A DNA stretch of 59,818 nucleotides from Burkholderiales bacterium (lineage in GTDB: Bacteria; Pseudomonadota; Gammaproteobacteria; Burkholderiales; Burkholderiaceae_E): contig JAPOKJ010000019.1 in NCBI GenBank assembly GCA_029977705.1, forward strand, positions 1 to 59,818, given 5' to 3'. Positions 17,350-26,460 of this stretch are shown one piece after another. Within the stretch, counting starts at the first letter, position 1; every line of letters begins with the position of its first letter. Position numbers and translations under genes: made by a program. The notes below the pieces were generated by a model, which saw only the letters and a program-made list of their open reading frames with translations, was not told the DNA's origin and did no database searches.

Positions 17350-17889
17350 ATGGCTGCAATCTGCGTGTTCTGTGGTGCCAAGGATGGCGCCGATCCCAAG
17401 TACCTGGCCATGGCCTATCGCACCGGCCAGGTCATCGCCTCACTGGGTCACACGCTGATCTACGGCGGCGGCGGCGGCGGCCTGATGGGCGCCGTGGCCA
17501 GTGGCGCCCTGGCCGCTGGCGGCAAGGTGCACGGCATCATCCCCACCAAGCTGATCGAGCGCGAACTGGCCAAGAAGGACATCACCAGCATGGAGGTCGT
17601 GCCCGACATGGCGGTACGCAAGACGCGCATGATCGCGCAATCCGATGCCTTCATCAGCCTGCCCGGTGGCCTGGGTACCCTCGACGAGATGTTCGAAGTG
17701 ATGACCCTGCGCCAGCTGGCCTATCACGACAAGCCGGTCGGTCTGCTCAACCAGGACGGCTACTACGACCACCTGATCGCGATGTGCGAGGGCTTCATCA
17801 AGGAAGGCTTCGTGCGCGACAGCGAGTACCGCTACCTCGTGGTGTCGCCGACACCCGAGGACTTGATGGCCAGGCTGTTCGCGTCCTGA
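17350..17889 (+). CDS. LOG-family protein (cytokinin riboside 5'-monophosphate phosphoribohydrolase)
   Basis: This is a 179-residue LOG-family nucleotide hydrolase. It shows the FCGAKDG start, the [10 protein letters not shown] loop and the family signature [13 protein letters not shown] with catalytic residues. Homologues cleave nucleoside 5'-monophosphates to base and ribose 5-phosphate. The last 58 bp overlap the 3' end of trmL on the opposite strand. It follows gpsA by 27 bp and is probably in the same operon. Confidence 0.9.
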   Translation: MAAICVFCGAKDGADPKYLAMAYRTGQVIASLGHTLIYGGGGGGLMGAVASGALAAGGKVHGIIPTKLIERELAKKDITSMEVVPDMAVRKTRMIAQSDAFISLPGGLGTLDEMFEVMTLRQLAYHDKPVGLLNQDGYYDHLIAMCEGFIKEGFVRDSEYRYLVVSPTPEDLMARLFAS

Positions 17890-18449
17890 TTGCCGGAGCC
17901 GACGCCACCGGCAACACCGGAAGCACCATCGGGACCGACAGCACCGGCAACACCGGCAACACCATCGGGACCGGCAGTATCGGCAGCGCCGGCAAAGCCG
18001 TTCTGGCGCCAGGCCTCGAACACCGTCACCGCCACGGCATTGGACAGGTTCAGGCTGCGATTGTCGGGACGCATCGGCAGGCGCAACTGATGGTCGTCGC
18101 CAAAGTTGGCCTGCACATCGGCTGGCAAGCCCGCCGTCTCGCAACCAAAGACCAGCCAGTCCCCCGGCCGGAAAGACACATCGGAGGGACGCCGCCTGCC
18201 CTTGGTGGTGAGCGCAAAGCAGCGCCCCGGGTCGGGCTTTTCGGCCTCGAGAAACGCCGCCCAGGAGGCATGTACCTTCATCGCCGCATACTCGTGATAA
18301 TCCAGGCCGGCGCGACGCAGCCGGGCATCGTCGATCGGAAAGCCGAGCGGCTCGATCAGGTGCAGGGCCGCGCCGGTGTTGGCGCACAGCCGGATCACAT
18401 TGCCGGTATTGGGCGGAATCTCGGGATGAACCAGCACGACGTTGAACAT
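17832..18449 (-). CDS. trmL: tRNA (cytidine(34)-2'-O)-methyltransferase with repeat-rich C-terminal tail
   Basis: TrmL methylates the 2'-O of the wobble base of certain leucine tRNAs. The SPOUT-fold core is clear: [20 protein letters not shown] near the start, [10 protein letters not shown], and the knot [18 protein letters not shown]. The core ends at about residue 152 (FEAWRQNG), the usual end of TrmL. About 50 extra residues follow, rich in Gly, Ala, Val, Pro and Asp ([12 protein letters not shown] and similar). They are encoded by a 36-bp tandem repeat, and the end overlaps the LOG gene. Confidence 0.9.
   Translation of the reverse strand: MFNVVLVHPEIPPNTGNVIRLCANTGAALHLIEPLGFPIDDARLRRAGLDYHEYAAMKVHASWAAFLEAEKPDPGRCFALTTKGRRRPSDVSFRPGDWLVFGCETAGLPADVQANFGDDHQLRLPMRPDNRSLNLSNAVAVTVFEAWRQNGFAGAADTAGPDGVAGVAGAVGPDGASGVAGGVGSGNQDANSLAIKSSGVGDTTR
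17905..17976. repeat. Two-copy 36-bp tandem repeat inside trmL
   Basis: Two adjacent 36-bp units (17905-17940 and 17941-17976) differ at only about four positions; a shared core CACCATCGGGACCG recurs exactly 36 bp apart. A degenerate third partial unit follows. They encode a 12-residue Gly/Ala/Val/Pro/Asp repeat in the TrmL tail. Confidence 0.8.
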
Positions 18450-18527
18450 GGCGATGCCCCGGGGCCTCAGCAGATTGGCAGCCGTCGGTTCAGACCCGGC
18501 CTGCAGGCAAGCTCGGCGGGCATTGCC

Positions 18528-19169
18528 TCAACCGAGCAACTGCTTCAGGTCCTGGGCCAGGACCTCGGGACCGGCCCCATGCTTGACGAACAGCCGCACC
18601 TTGCCGGACTTGTCGAACACATAGCTGCCGGCCGTATGGTCCATGGTGTAGCTGCCCTCGGTCTTTCCCGGCACCTTCTGGTAGAAGACCTTGAACATCT
18701 TGGCGGTGGCCGCGGTGGCCGCCGCATCGCCGTACAGGCCCAGGAAGCCCGGGTTGAAGGCGGGTACATAGCTCTTGAGCAGTTCGGGCTTGTCACGCTC
18801 GGGATCGACGGTCACGAACAGCACCTGCACGTCACGCGCCTTCTCGCCCAGCAGCTTCATGGTCTCGGCCATCTCGATCATGGTGGTCGGACAGACATCC
18901 GGACAGTGGGTGAAGCCGAAGAACACCACCACGACCTTGCCGGCGAAGGTGGACAGCGTGACCGCGCGGCCATTGTGATCGGTCAGCACAAAGTCCTTGG
19001 CGAAGTCGGCACCGGTGATGTCGGTGTTGCGGAACGACGGCTTGTTCAGGCTGCTGTCGCAGGCCGACAGGCTGCCCAGTGCTGCGGTCACGCCCAGGGC
19101 CAGCGGCAAGGCCAGCAGGCGCCGTCGCGGCAGGGCGGACAGGGGCGAGGGTGCATCGACAGGGTGCAT
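18528..19169 (-). CDS. SCO1/SenC-family copper chaperone
   Basis: SCO proteins deliver copper or handle thiols during assembly of the CuA site of cytochrome c oxidase. The 213-residue protein has an N-terminal signal with a lipobox (LGSLSAC), so it is probably a lipoprotein. Its thioredoxin-fold domain shows the copper motif HCPDVCPTT and the distal histidine in TMDHTAGSYVFD. ATG 19169 is chosen as it begins the signal peptide. It closes the cytochrome oxidase gene run after ctaB. Confidence 0.93.
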   Translation of the reverse strand: MHPVDAPSPLSALPRRRLLALPLALGVTAALGSLSACDSSLNKPSFRNTDITGADFAKDFVLTDHNGRAVTLSTFAGKVVVVFFGFTHCPDVCPTTMIEMAETMKLLGEKARDVQVLFVTVDPERDKPELLKSYVPAFNPGFLGLYGDAAATAATAKMFKVFYQKVPGKTEGSYTMDHTAGSYVFDKSGKVRLFVKHGAGPEVLAQDLKQLLG

Positions 19170-19186
19170 GGTCGTCGTGTCCCGGA

Positions 19187-20077
19187 TCACAGGTAATGGT
19201 CGATCATCAGCGCTGCAAAGATGCCGCCCAGGAAGATCAAAGAATAGCGGAAGGTGCGCCGCGACAGCGCATCGGAGTAGTCTTTCCACAGCCGCCAGGC
19301 ATACACGATGAAGACCGCATTGAGCACGATCGCCGCCACCAGGTAGAACAATCCGCTCATCCCGATCAGCCAGGGAAGCATGCAGGTGGCTGCCAGCAGC
19401 ACGGTGTAGAGCAGGATGTTCAGGCGTGTGAACTCGGCACCATGCGTGACCGGCAGCATCGGCAGGCCGGAGCGCTTGTAATCCTCGATGCGGTACAGCG
19501 CCAGCGCCCAGAAATGCGGTGGTGTCCAGACGAAGATGATCAACACCAGCAGCCAGCCCTCCGGGGCCATCTCGTTGGTGATCGCCGTCCAGCCCAGCAA
19601 GGGCGGCATTGCGCCCGAGGCGCCGCCGATGACGATGTTCTGGGGCGTGGCGGGCTTGAGGATGAGCGTGTAGATCAAGGCATAGCCGGCAAAGGTGGCC
19701 AGTGTCAGCCACATCGTCAGTTCATTGACCCGCATCATCAGCAGCCAGGCACCCAGCGCGCCGAGCAGTACCGCAAACACCAGGGCGCCGGTATTGCCGA
19801 CCTCGCCACGGGCCAGCGGACGGGCGCGCGTGCGCGCCATCTGGGCATCGATGGTGCGCTCAGCCAGGCAATTGAGCACGAAGCCGGCGGCGGCCAGCAG
19901 GCCGATGCCCAGTGCTGCATGGAGCATCAGCATCAGCGAGGGCACCTCGCGGCGCGCCAGCAGCATGCCGATGACGGCGCAGAATACTGCCATCAGCGTG
20001 ATGCGCGGCTTGGTCAGGGCCAGATACTGCCCGGCCAGGTAACGCCAGCCGGGGCCGGCCATGTCGGCTGCACTCAT
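19187..20077 (-). CDS. ctaB: Protoheme IX farnesyltransferase (heme O synthase)
   Basis: CtaB (CyoE) attaches the farnesyl tail to heme B to make heme O, the precursor of heme A. The 296-residue protein is a polytopic UbiA-type prenyltransferase. The start [12 protein letters not shown] and the aspartate-rich motif [19 protein letters not shown] are diagnostic. It lies between ctaA and SCO1, 7 bp from ctaA, in the operon that feeds the aa3-type oxidase. Confidence 0.96.
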   Translation of the reverse strand: MSAADMAGPGWRYLAGQYLALTKPRITLMAVFCAVIGMLLARREVPSLMLMLHAALGIGLLAAAGFVLNCLAERTIDAQMARTRARPLARGEVGNTGALVFAVLLGALGAWLLMMRVNELTMWLTLATFAGYALIYTLILKPATPQNIVIGGASGAMPPLLGWTAITNEMAPEGWLLVLIIFVWTPPHFWALALYRIEDYKRSGLPMLPVTHGAEFTRLNILLYTVLLAATCMLPWLIGMSGLFYLVAAIVLNAVFIVYAWRLWKDYSDALSRRTFRYSLIFLGGIFAALMIDHYL

Positions 20078-20084
20078 GCCTGCC

Positions 20085-21161
20085 TCATATCATCAGGCGC
20101 GCACGCCGGGCGCGCAGGCAAAGCACCACCATCAGGCCCAGCAGCACAGCGGCACCGCCGTTGTGGGCCACGGCGACCTGGATCGGCAGGCTCCAGTACA
20201 CATTGCTCAGGCCAAGGATGACCTGTACCACCACCATCGCCGCCAGCGCATAGCCAATGAAGCGCTCGCCCGCCCGACCGTCGTTGTCCCACAGCCGGCT
20301 GCCGCTGGCGATGGTGCGCGCGGCCAGCCACAGCAGGTACGCGGCGACGATCACGGCCCAGATGCGATGGGTCAGGTGAATGGCGGTCAGGGCCTGCGCG
20401 CTCAGGTTGGCGCCATCGGCTGTCTGGCCCAGTTCGCGAAACAGATGGAAGGCATGGCCGAACTCCATCGCCGGCCACCACTGACCCTGGCAGGTGGGCA
20501 GATCGGTACAGGCCAGCGCGGCGTAGTTGGTCGAGGTCCAGCCGCCCAGGAAGATCTGCATCGCCAGCATCACCAGACCGATCAGGGCGGGCACCTGCAG
20601 GCGGGCCACCGGCTCGGCATCCACATAGTGTCGCGGCGCCCGCTGACGCTGCCACAAGAGCACCAGCAGGCTGAAGACCAGCATGCCCCCGATCAGGTGG
20701 CCGGTGACGATCGCCGGCTTGAGCAGCAGGGTCACCGTCCACTTGCCGAAAAAGCCCTGCAGGATGACCACACCGACCAGCGCAAAGGAAAGCCAGGGCG
20801 GCGCAGGCAGATCCTTGCGCCAGGTCCAGCCCAGGCCCGCCAGCATCAGGATGAGCAGACCCACGAAGCTGGCCACATAGCGATGCACCATTTCGTTCCA
20901 GGCCTTTTGCAGCGACACCGGGCCGTGCTCGCCACCCTGGGCCTGGACTGCTGCACTGATCTTGTCCTTGGCATGCTCCGGGGTGAGATGGCCATAGCAG
21001 CCGGGCCAGTCCGGGCAGCCCAGTCCGGCATCGGTCAGGCGCACCCAGGCGCCCAGCATGAGCAGGCACAGGGTGATCAGCAAGGTCATCAGGGCGAGGC
21101 GCCGGTACAGGCGGGTGCGCGGATGTTGGGCCTTGGCTTGGCCGGCAGCGTGGTACCACAT
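20085..21161 (-). CDS. ctaA: Heme A synthase
   Basis: CtaA (Cox15) oxidises heme O to heme A. The 358-residue polytopic protein shows the first-helix motif [21 protein letters not shown], the heme-ligand helices [14 protein letters not shown] and HLTHRIWAV, and the periplasmic Cys pair in [14 protein letters not shown] second open frame on the same strand is a shadow. It lies between the SCO-like gene and ctaB. Confidence 0.95.
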   Translation of the reverse strand: MWYHAAGQAKAQHPRTRLYRRLALMTLLITLCLLMLGAWVRLTDAGLGCPDWPGCYGHLTPEHAKDKISAAVQAQGGEHGPVSLQKAWNEMVHRYVASFVGLLILMLAGLGWTWRKDLPAPPWLSFALVGVVILQGFFGKWTVTLLLKPAIVTGHLIGGMLVFSLLVLLWQRQRAPRHYVDAEPVARLQVPALIGLVMLAMQIFLGGWTSTNYAALACTDLPTCQGQWWPAMEFGHAFHLFRELGQTADGANLSAQALTAIHLTHRIWAVIVAAYLLWLAARTIASGSRLWDNDGRAGERFIGYALAAMVVVQVILGLSNVYWSLPIQVAVAHNGGAAVLLGLMVVLCLRARRARLMI

Positions 21162-21163
21162 GG

Positions 21164-21832
21164 TCAGCGCACCTGTGAGGCCCGCAACAGCTTGGCGAGA
21201 TCTTTCTTCATCTTGGAGGGGTCCGGATCCTTGGGGAATCGCATCATCAGGTTGCCATAGGGATCGATCATGTGAATGTGCTCGTCGCTGCGGGTGCCCG
21301 GGGCCGCACGCATCAGGGCCTCGAGCGCAGCGGCATCGACACGATACAGGCGCAGCCCTTCATGCTGCGCGAGCAAGGCAGGGTCGGGCAGAGCTTCATC
21401 GGTGAGCAGCCACAGGCGCTCGACCCTTTCCATCTCGGCTCCCGCCGTCTTGCGGACCTGGCGGGTGAAATACAGACGCCGTGCGCAAGCCTCATCACAG
21501 CGCGACGGCCCCACGGTGACCATCAGCCACTTCAGGCGCAAGTCCTTCAGATCGCCCAGTGCCGTCGGGCCCGCCACCGCAACTGCTGGTGCGCCCGGTG
21601 CCGGTACAGCGGTCAGGGCCAGCCCCTTGGCATCGCGTTGCGGCTCGATCAGTTCGCCGTAATTGGTACGCCCCTGCGGCCGGATGACGTAGTAGGTGAA
21701 GTACGAGGCCAGCACCGGCAGCGCAAAGAACAGGAACAGCAGGATCATGCGCACGCGCGAACGGCGCAGCGCCTGCGGGTCAGGAGGGCTTGCGTCAGGG
21801 GTGGGTGGTGTCATCGGGGCGTCGTTGGCCAT
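21164..21832 (-). CDS. Membrane-anchored SCO/thioredoxin-like protein of the oxidase locus
   Basis: This is a 222-residue protein with one N-terminal membrane helix (MILLFLFFALPVLASYFTYYV) and a periplasmic domain. I do not recognise a named family. The domain looks SCO-like: a CxxxC motif (SRCDEACARR) sits where SCO1 has CPDVC, and a later stretch HIHMIDPYGNLMMRF resembles the SCO segment before the last strand. It lies between SURF1 and ctaA, 2 bp from each, so a role in oxidase assembly is likely but inferred. Confidence 0.75.
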   Translation of the reverse strand: MANDAPMTPPTPDASPPDPQALRRSRVRMILLFLFFALPVLASYFTYYVIRPQGRTNYGELIEPQRDAKGLALTAVPAPGAPAVAVAGPTALGDLKDLRLKWLMVTVGPSRCDEACARRLYFTRQVRKTAGAEMERVERLWLLTDEALPDPALLAQHEGLRLYRVDAAALEALMRAAPGTRSDEHIHMIDPYGNLMMRFPKDPDPSKMKKDLAKLLRASQVR

Positions 21833-21833
21833 G

Positions 21834-22625
21834 TCAATGTGTTGGGCTCTGTGCAGGGCGCTGTCGGCGCGGCTGGATGACGACGAACCAAAGCCACAGC
21901 AGGGCAGTCAGCGTCGCCAGTCCAAACCACTGGAAGGCATACCCCCGATGCTTGGCCACGTCGTCGCTGGCCACTGGCCAATTGCGATTGAGACCATCCT
22001 GGGCCTCGGCGTCAGCAGTTTGCCGCAACAGCCAGGGCGCCACCGGTTTGCCCAGTCGCGCGCTCAGGCGCCCGGCATCGAAGTTCTGCCAAGGCCTTGC
22101 ATTATCGCCTGTGGCGGGACCGGCGCCGCCGGGTCCCGAGCCCAGTTCAAGGGCTTTGACCGGTTGCTCGACCATGGCCTGCAGGCGCACGGGCCCCTCC
22201 GGCGTCCTGAGCGCCGGGAGCCGATTGCGGTCGCGGGGGTCGCTGGCGATCCATCCACGGTTGACCGCCACCACCAGGGCACTGTCCTGAACCGCCAGGG
22301 GTGTGATGACATGAAAACCGGACACGCCCTGATGGGTCCGGTTGTCGATGAATACCGTGTGCTCGGGCAACCAGCGGCCGTTGACCGCCACCGGGATGCC
22401 ATACGGCAACTGGGCCAGGCGCTGCTTGCCGGCCTCATCCTCAGCGGCGATGCGCCCGTCGCTGCGGAGCACGCTCGTCAGGGCCGGCGCCGGTCCTCGC
22501 GCCGCCTGTTCGCGGGCCGCCAGCAGACCCGACTTGAATTCGGCACGCCGCGTCTGCCACAGGCCGAGCGAAACGGTCAGGGCAATCACGACAAGGGCCA
22601 TGAAACTTGGGATAATGCGACGCAT
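21834..22625 (-). CDS. SURF1-family cytochrome oxidase assembly protein
   Basis: SURF1 proteins help insert heme A into subunit I. The 263-residue protein has an N-terminal helix (FMALVVIALTVSLGLWQTRRAEFK), where GLWQ is the family hallmark. It also has the VNRGWI motif and a C-terminal membrane helix (FGLATLTALLWLWFV). ATG 22625 fits the signal anchor; the frame is open further upstream, but that part runs across the divergent DUF2909 gene. The start codon overlaps that of the DUF2909 gene by two bases. Confidence 0.92.
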   Translation of the reverse strand: MRRIIPSFMALVVIALTVSLGLWQTRRAEFKSGLLAAREQAARGPAPALTSVLRSDGRIAAEDEAGKQRLAQLPYGIPVAVNGRWLPEHTVFIDNRTHQGVSGFHVITPLAVQDSALVVAVNRGWIASDPRDRNRLPALRTPEGPVRLQAMVEQPVKALELGSGPGGAGPATGDNARPWQNFDAGRLSARLGKPVAPWLLRQTADAEAQDGLNRNWPVASDDVAKHRGYAFQWFGLATLTALLWLWFVVIQPRRQRPAQSPTH

Positions 22626-22836
22626 GAAATGGATTATCGCCTTCGCGTTCCTCGGCATTGCTGCCAGCATGGTCTCGGCCATGATTTTCCTGATCCGTGA
22701 CCAGGGCAAGACACGCAACGTGGTGCGCTCACTGACCGTGCGGATCAGCCTGTCGGTCGTGCTCTTTGCGCTGATCTGGTTCAGCTATCACATGGGGTGG
22801 ATCGAGCCGACCGGCATCCCGATGCGGCCGCGCTGA
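22624..22836 (+). CDS. DUF2909 twin-transmembrane protein
   Basis: This is a 70-residue protein with two membrane helices (IIAFAFLGIAASMVSAMIFLI and LSVVLFALIWFSYHMGW) joined by a short basic loop RDQGKTRNVVRSLTVR. It matches the DUF2909 small membrane protein found at this spot in the cytochrome oxidase locus of many betaproteobacteria. It is the only plus-strand gene among the oxidase genes. Its function is unknown; location suggests a role in oxidase assembly or stability. Confidence 0.85.
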   Translation: MKWIIAFAFLGIAASMVSAMIFLIRDQGKTRNVVRSLTVRISLSVVLFALIWFSYHMGWIEPTGIPMRPR

Positions 22837-22861
22837 AGCAAGCGCCCCCGCTGCAGCAACG

Positions 22862-22887
22862 AAAAGGGCCGCTTGCGCGGCCCTCTT
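22862..22887 (-). terminator. Rho-independent terminator after coxC
   Basis: A perfect 7-bp stem (GGGCCGC, 4-base loop, GCGGCCC) ends in TTTT when read on the minus strand, just after the coxC stop. On the plus strand it is followed by TCTT and may also end DUF2909 transcription. It separates the coxB-to-coxC block from SURF1-to-SCO1. Confidence 0.75.
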
Positions 22888-22905
22888 GCATTCAAGCGGT
22901 GCCGG

Positions 22906-23772
22906 TTACAGCCAGTACACCACCACATACAGGCCCAGCCAGACGACGTCGACGAAGTGCCAGTACCAGGCGGCCGCTTCGAAGGCGAAATGGTGATCCT
23001 TGTTGAAGTGGCCCCGCATGTAGCGCATCAGCACGAAGAACAGCATCAGGGCACCAACCGTGACATGGAAGCCGTGGAAGCCCGTCAGCATGAAGAAGGT
23101 TGAACCGAAGATGCCGGAATCCAGGCGCAGGTTCAGTTCCTTGTAGGCATGGATGTATTCGTAGCCTTGCAGGAACAGGAACAGCACACCGAGCAGGATG
23201 GTCAGGGCGAGCCAGAACTTGGTCTTGCCGCGGTTGTCATCCTTGAGGGCGTGGTGGGCGATGGTCAGGGTCACGCCGGAGGTCAGCAGCAGCGCGGTGT
23301 TGATGGTCGGGATCGGCCACGGACCCATCTTTTGGAAGGGCTCGATCAGCTTGGCCGGTCCGAGGCTGGGCCAGGTGGCGGCAAACTCGGGCCAGAGGAA
23401 ATTCTTGTGATCCAGATCGCCCAGCCAGGGGGTCGAGATGGTGCGCGCGTACCAGAGGGCACCGAAGAACGCCCCGAAGAACATGACTTCCGAGAAGATG
23501 AACCAGCCCATCGACCAGCGGAAGGAGACGTCCACGTTGTGACCATACTGACCGCCCTCGGACTCGGCCGCCACATTGCTGAACCAGCCATACAGCATGT
23601 AGATCAGGATGCCCAGGAAGATCGCCATCATCCAGGGGCCGTAGGCGTAGTCATTGACCCAGCCAGACATGCCAAAACCGAAGAAGGTCAGGGCAATCGC
23701 CCCCACCATCGGCCACTTGGAAGGGCCAGGGACAAAATAATGCGGCGCTGCGCCGTGGGCATTGGATGCCAT
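22906..23772 (-). CDS. coxC: Cytochrome c oxidase subunit III
   Basis: Subunit III is part of the aa3-type oxidase core. The 288-residue polytopic protein has the typical stretches YFVPGPSKWP near the N-terminus, SEVMFFGAFFGALWY, LTGFHGFHVTVGALML and FEAAAWYWHFVDVVWLGLYVVVYW at the C-terminus. It lies downstream of ctaG and DUF2970 and is followed by a terminator-like hairpin. Confidence 0.97.
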   Translation of the reverse strand: MASNAHGAAPHYFVPGPSKWPMVGAIALTFFGFGMSGWVNDYAYGPWMMAIFLGILIYMLYGWFSNVAAESEGGQYGHNVDVSFRWSMGWFIFSEVMFFGAFFGALWYARTISTPWLGDLDHKNFLWPEFAATWPSLGPAKLIEPFQKMGPWPIPTINTALLLTSGVTLTIAHHALKDDNRGKTKFWLALTILLGVLFLFLQGYEYIHAYKELNLRLDSGIFGSTFFMLTGFHGFHVTVGALMLFFVLMRYMRGHFNKDHHFAFEAAAWYWHFVDVVWLGLYVVVYWL

Positions 23773-23835
23773 GTCTAGTCTCCGAACGAAAAATGGGCTT
23801 TGGAATCGGGTTGATGGATCATGTCGGGCGGCCGG

Positions 23836-24048
23836 TCAGGAGGTCACCATCTTGACGATGCTCACCAGGGTCAGGATGAAGGCAATGGCCATCATCACCC
23901 CAACGATGATGACCACCACCGGGTTCAGCCGTGCGATATCTTCCTGGTGTGCCCTGCGGCCACGCACCCCGAAGAACGAGGCCGCCACCGCCTTGATGGT
24001 GGCGCCCAGCGACAGCTGGCGGTTCAGCGCGTCCTTGTCGGTGCTCAT
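23836..24048 (-). CDS. DUF2970 small membrane protein
   Basis: This is a 70-residue protein with one C-terminal membrane helix (NPVVVIIVGVMMAIAFILTLV) and a short N-terminal region with the DUF2970 stretch LGATIKAVAASFFGVRG. Its start overlaps the ctaG stop (ATGA), and coxC follows. This ctaG-DUF2970-coxC order is conserved in betaproteobacteria. The molecular role is not known. Confidence 0.85.
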   Translation of the reverse strand: MSTDKDALNRQLSLGATIKAVAASFFGVRGRRAHQEDIARLNPVVVIIVGVMMAIAFILTLVSIVKMVTS

Positions 24049-24638
24049 TGAAGCACGCCTTCAGGTTTGCCCTGCATCGCAGTGGGACCGGCCACCTCGA
24101 AGAAGGTGTACGACAGCGTGATGGTGCCCACATCCTTGGGCAGCTTGGGATCGATCACGAACACCACCGGGAAGCTGCGTACCTGCTGGGCTTCCAAGGT
24201 CTGCTGCTTGAAGCAGAAGCATTCGATCTTCTTGAAGTACTGGCCCGACTGCTGGGGTGCATAGCTGGGAATGGCCTGGCCGGCCGTGCGCCGGTCGACG
24301 GTACTGATCAGCTGATAATTGACGGTCACCATCTCGCCCGGATGGACGGTCATCGAGGCCTTCTCGGGCTTGAACAGCCAGGAACCCCGGCTGTTGGCAT
24401 CGAACTCGACCACCACCTTGCGGGAGGAATCGACCTGGGTGTTCTGGACGAACTCGGCGATGTGCTTGTCCTTGTTGAACAGGCTGTTGACACCGGTCGC
24501 CTCGCAGATGGCGCGATAGATCGGCACCATCGCAAAGCCGAAACCAAACATCGCGCAGGCAATGACCATCAGCTTGAGCATCAGTTGCCGGTTGAGCAGC
24601 CTGATCCAGGAGCGCTGAAGCTGCGGTGGATGCGTCAT
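24045..24638 (-). CDS. ctaG: Cytochrome c oxidase assembly protein CtaG/Cox11
   Basis: CtaG (Cox11) delivers copper to the CuB site of subunit I. The 197-residue protein has one N-terminal membrane helix (LMVIACAMFGFGFAMVPIYRA) and a periplasmic domain. Its copper motif is CFCF in FKKIECFCFKQQTL, followed by FPVVFVIDPKLP. It overlaps DUF2970 by 4 bp and follows the small assembly protein gene. Confidence 0.95.
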   Translation of the reverse strand: MTHPPQLQRSWIRLLNRQLMLKLMVIACAMFGFGFAMVPIYRAICEATGVNSLFNKDKHIAEFVQNTQVDSSRKVVVEFDANSRGSWLFKPEKASMTVHPGEMVTVNYQLISTVDRRTAGQAIPSYAPQQSGQYFKKIECFCFKQQTLEAQQVRSFPVVFVIDPKLPKDVGTITLSYTFFEVAGPTAMQGKPEGVLQ

Positions 24639-24641
24639 GCC

Positions 24642-24785
24642 TTACTTGCCAAACAGATAGCGGTTGACGATGACGCCCGCAAAAAAGACCAGCGCGATGC
24701 TCAGCAGCACCAGCGCCGTCCTCATGTTGCCGGGCTTGCGGGGGGAACCGGAAGCCTCGGCATGCTTGGTCGAATCGTTCATCAT
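24642..24785 (-). CDS. Small cytochrome oxidase assembly protein
   Basis: This is a 47-residue protein with a polar N-terminus and one membrane helix at the C-terminal end (ALVLLSIALVFFAGVIVNRYL). It sits between coxA and ctaG, where betaproteobacteria usually encode a tiny oxidase assembly protein. There are two possible adjacent ATG starts (24785 and 24782). The 3-bp gap to ctaG supports coupling. The longer open frame upstream is antisense-like coding shadow inside coxA. Confidence 0.75.
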   Translation of the reverse strand: MMNDSTKHAEASGSPRKPGNMRTALVLLSIALVFFAGVIVNRYLFGK

Positions 24786-24813
24786 CCGTGACGGGTTCAA
24801 GCGGGGCCTGCGA

Positions 24814-26418
24814 TCAGCGGGCCGCGAAGTCCTGCTGCGGCGGGGTCTCGAAGGTGTGGAAGGGGGCGGGGCTGGGCACCGTCCACTCCAGGCCGATCGG
24901 GTTTTCCCAGACTTCCTGGGTGGCCTTGGGGCCACCCTTGATGCACTTGATCACCACCACCAGGAAGATCAGCTGCGACAGGCCGAAACCGAAGGCACCG
25001 ATGGTTGCGACCATGTTGAAGTCGGCAAACTGCATCGGGTAATCGGCATAGCGACGCGGCATGCCGGCCAGGCCGAGGAAGTGCATCGGGAAGAAGGTGA
25101 TGTTGAAGGTGATCATCGAGGCCCAGAAGTGCAGCTTGCCCAGACCTTCGGAGTACATGTGGCCGGTCCACTTGGGCAGCCAGTAGTAGGCACCGCCGAA
25201 CAGCGCGAACAACGAACCCGCCACCAGCACGTAGTGGAAATGCGCCACCACGTAATAGGTGTCATGCAACTGAATGTCGAGCGGCGCCACCGACAGGATG
25301 ATGCCGGTCAGGCCTCCCATCGTGAACACGAAGATGAAGCCGATCGCCCACAGCATCGGGGTCTCGAAGGTCATCGAGCCGCGCCACATGGTGGCCACCC
25401 AGTTGAAGATCTTCACGCCCGTGGGCACGGCGATCAGCATGGTGGCGTACATGAAGAACAACTGGCCGGTCACGGGCATGCCGGTCGTGAACATGTGGTG
25501 AGCCCACACGATGAACGACAGGATGGCGATCGAGGCCGTGGCATACACCATCGAGCTGTAGCCGAACAGGCGCTTGCGGGCGAAGGTCGGGATGATCTCC
25601 GACACGATGCCGAAGGCCGGCAGGATCATGATGTACACCTCGGGGTGACCGAAGAACCAGAAGATGTGCTGGTACATCACCGGGTCACCGCCACCGGCGG
25701 CATTGAAGAACGAGGTGCCGAAGTGACGGTCGGTCAGCACCATGGTGATGGCACCGGCCAGCACCGGCATCACGGCGATCAGCAGGTAGGCGGTGATCAG
25801 CCAGGTCCAGACGAACAGTGGCATCTTCATCAGCGTCATCTTCGGAGCCCGCATGTTCAGGATCGTGGTGATGATGTTGATCGAGCCCATGATCGAGCTG
25901 GCGCCCATGATGTGCATCGCGAAAATACCCAGATCCATGCCGGGGCCCATCTGCACCGACAGCGGCGCGTACAGGGTCCAACCGGCTGCCGTGGCACCGC
26001 CGGGCACGAAGTAGGACGCCACCAGCAGGGCTGCAGCCACCGGCAGCAGCCAGAAGCTGAAGTTGTTCATCCGGGCAAAGGCCATGTCGGAGGCACCGAT
26101 CATCAGCGGGATCTGCCAGTTGGCGAAGCCGACGAAGGCCGGCATGATCGCGCCGAACACCATGATCAGGCCGTGCATGGTGGTGAGCTGGTTGAAGAAC
26201 TCGGGCTGCATGATCTGCAGGCCGGGCTGGAACAACTCGCTGCGCAGCGCCAGCGCGTTCAGACCACCGACCAGGAACATGGTGAAGCTGAACCAGAGGT
26301 ACAGCGTACCGATGTCCTTGTGGTTGGTGGCGTACAGCCAGCGCCGCCAGCCGTGCGGATGGTCATGCGCGTGATCGTCGTGGTGGCCTAGGCCGACTTC
26401 GTGGGGAACACTTGCCAT
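24814..26418 (-). CDS. coxA: Cytochrome c oxidase subunit I
   Basis: Subunit I holds heme a and the heme a3-CuB site of the aa3-type oxidase. The 534-residue protein has 12 membrane helices. The heme a ligand is in [11 protein letters not shown]. The CuB ligand with the cross-linked Tyr is in [11 protein letters not shown], with further ligands in WAHHMFTTG and [11 protein letters not shown] His-rich cytoplasmic start ([12 protein letters not shown]) precedes [12 protein letters not shown] 26418 is chosen over a TTG two codons earlier. Confidence 0.98.
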   Translation of the reverse strand: MASVPHEVGLGHHDDHAHDHPHGWRRWLYATNHKDIGTLYLWFSFTMFLVGGLNALALRSELFQPGLQIMQPEFFNQLTTMHGLIMVFGAIMPAFVGFANWQIPLMIGASDMAFARMNNFSFWLLPVAAALLVASYFVPGGATAAGWTLYAPLSVQMGPGMDLGIFAMHIMGASSIMGSINIITTILNMRAPKMTLMKMPLFVWTWLITAYLLIAVMPVLAGAITMVLTDRHFGTSFFNAAGGGDPVMYQHIFWFFGHPEVYIMILPAFGIVSEIIPTFARKRLFGYSSMVYATASIAILSFIVWAHHMFTTGMPVTGQLFFMYATMLIAVPTGVKIFNWVATMWRGSMTFETPMLWAIGFIFVFTMGGLTGIILSVAPLDIQLHDTYYVVAHFHYVLVAGSLFALFGGAYYWLPKWTGHMYSEGLGKLHFWASMITFNITFFPMHFLGLAGMPRRYADYPMQFADFNMVATIGAFGFGLSQLIFLVVVIKCIKGGPKATQEVWENPIGLEWTVPSPAPFHTFETPPQQDFAAR

Positions 26419-26460
26419 TTGCAAACTCCGATAACTGATTCTTGGAAGAGGGCCTGGGAA

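Noticed and set aside
20074-21159. Second long frame on the same strand as ctaA
   Set aside because: It is a frame-shifted reading of ctaA without motifs; the 20085-21161 frame carries the heme A synthase signatures.
24664-26391. 575-codon open frame on the plus strand opposite coxA
   Set aside because: Composition is His/Gly/Gln/Arg-rich with no recognisable motifs, and the opposite strand encodes cytochrome oxidase subunit I with all ligands.
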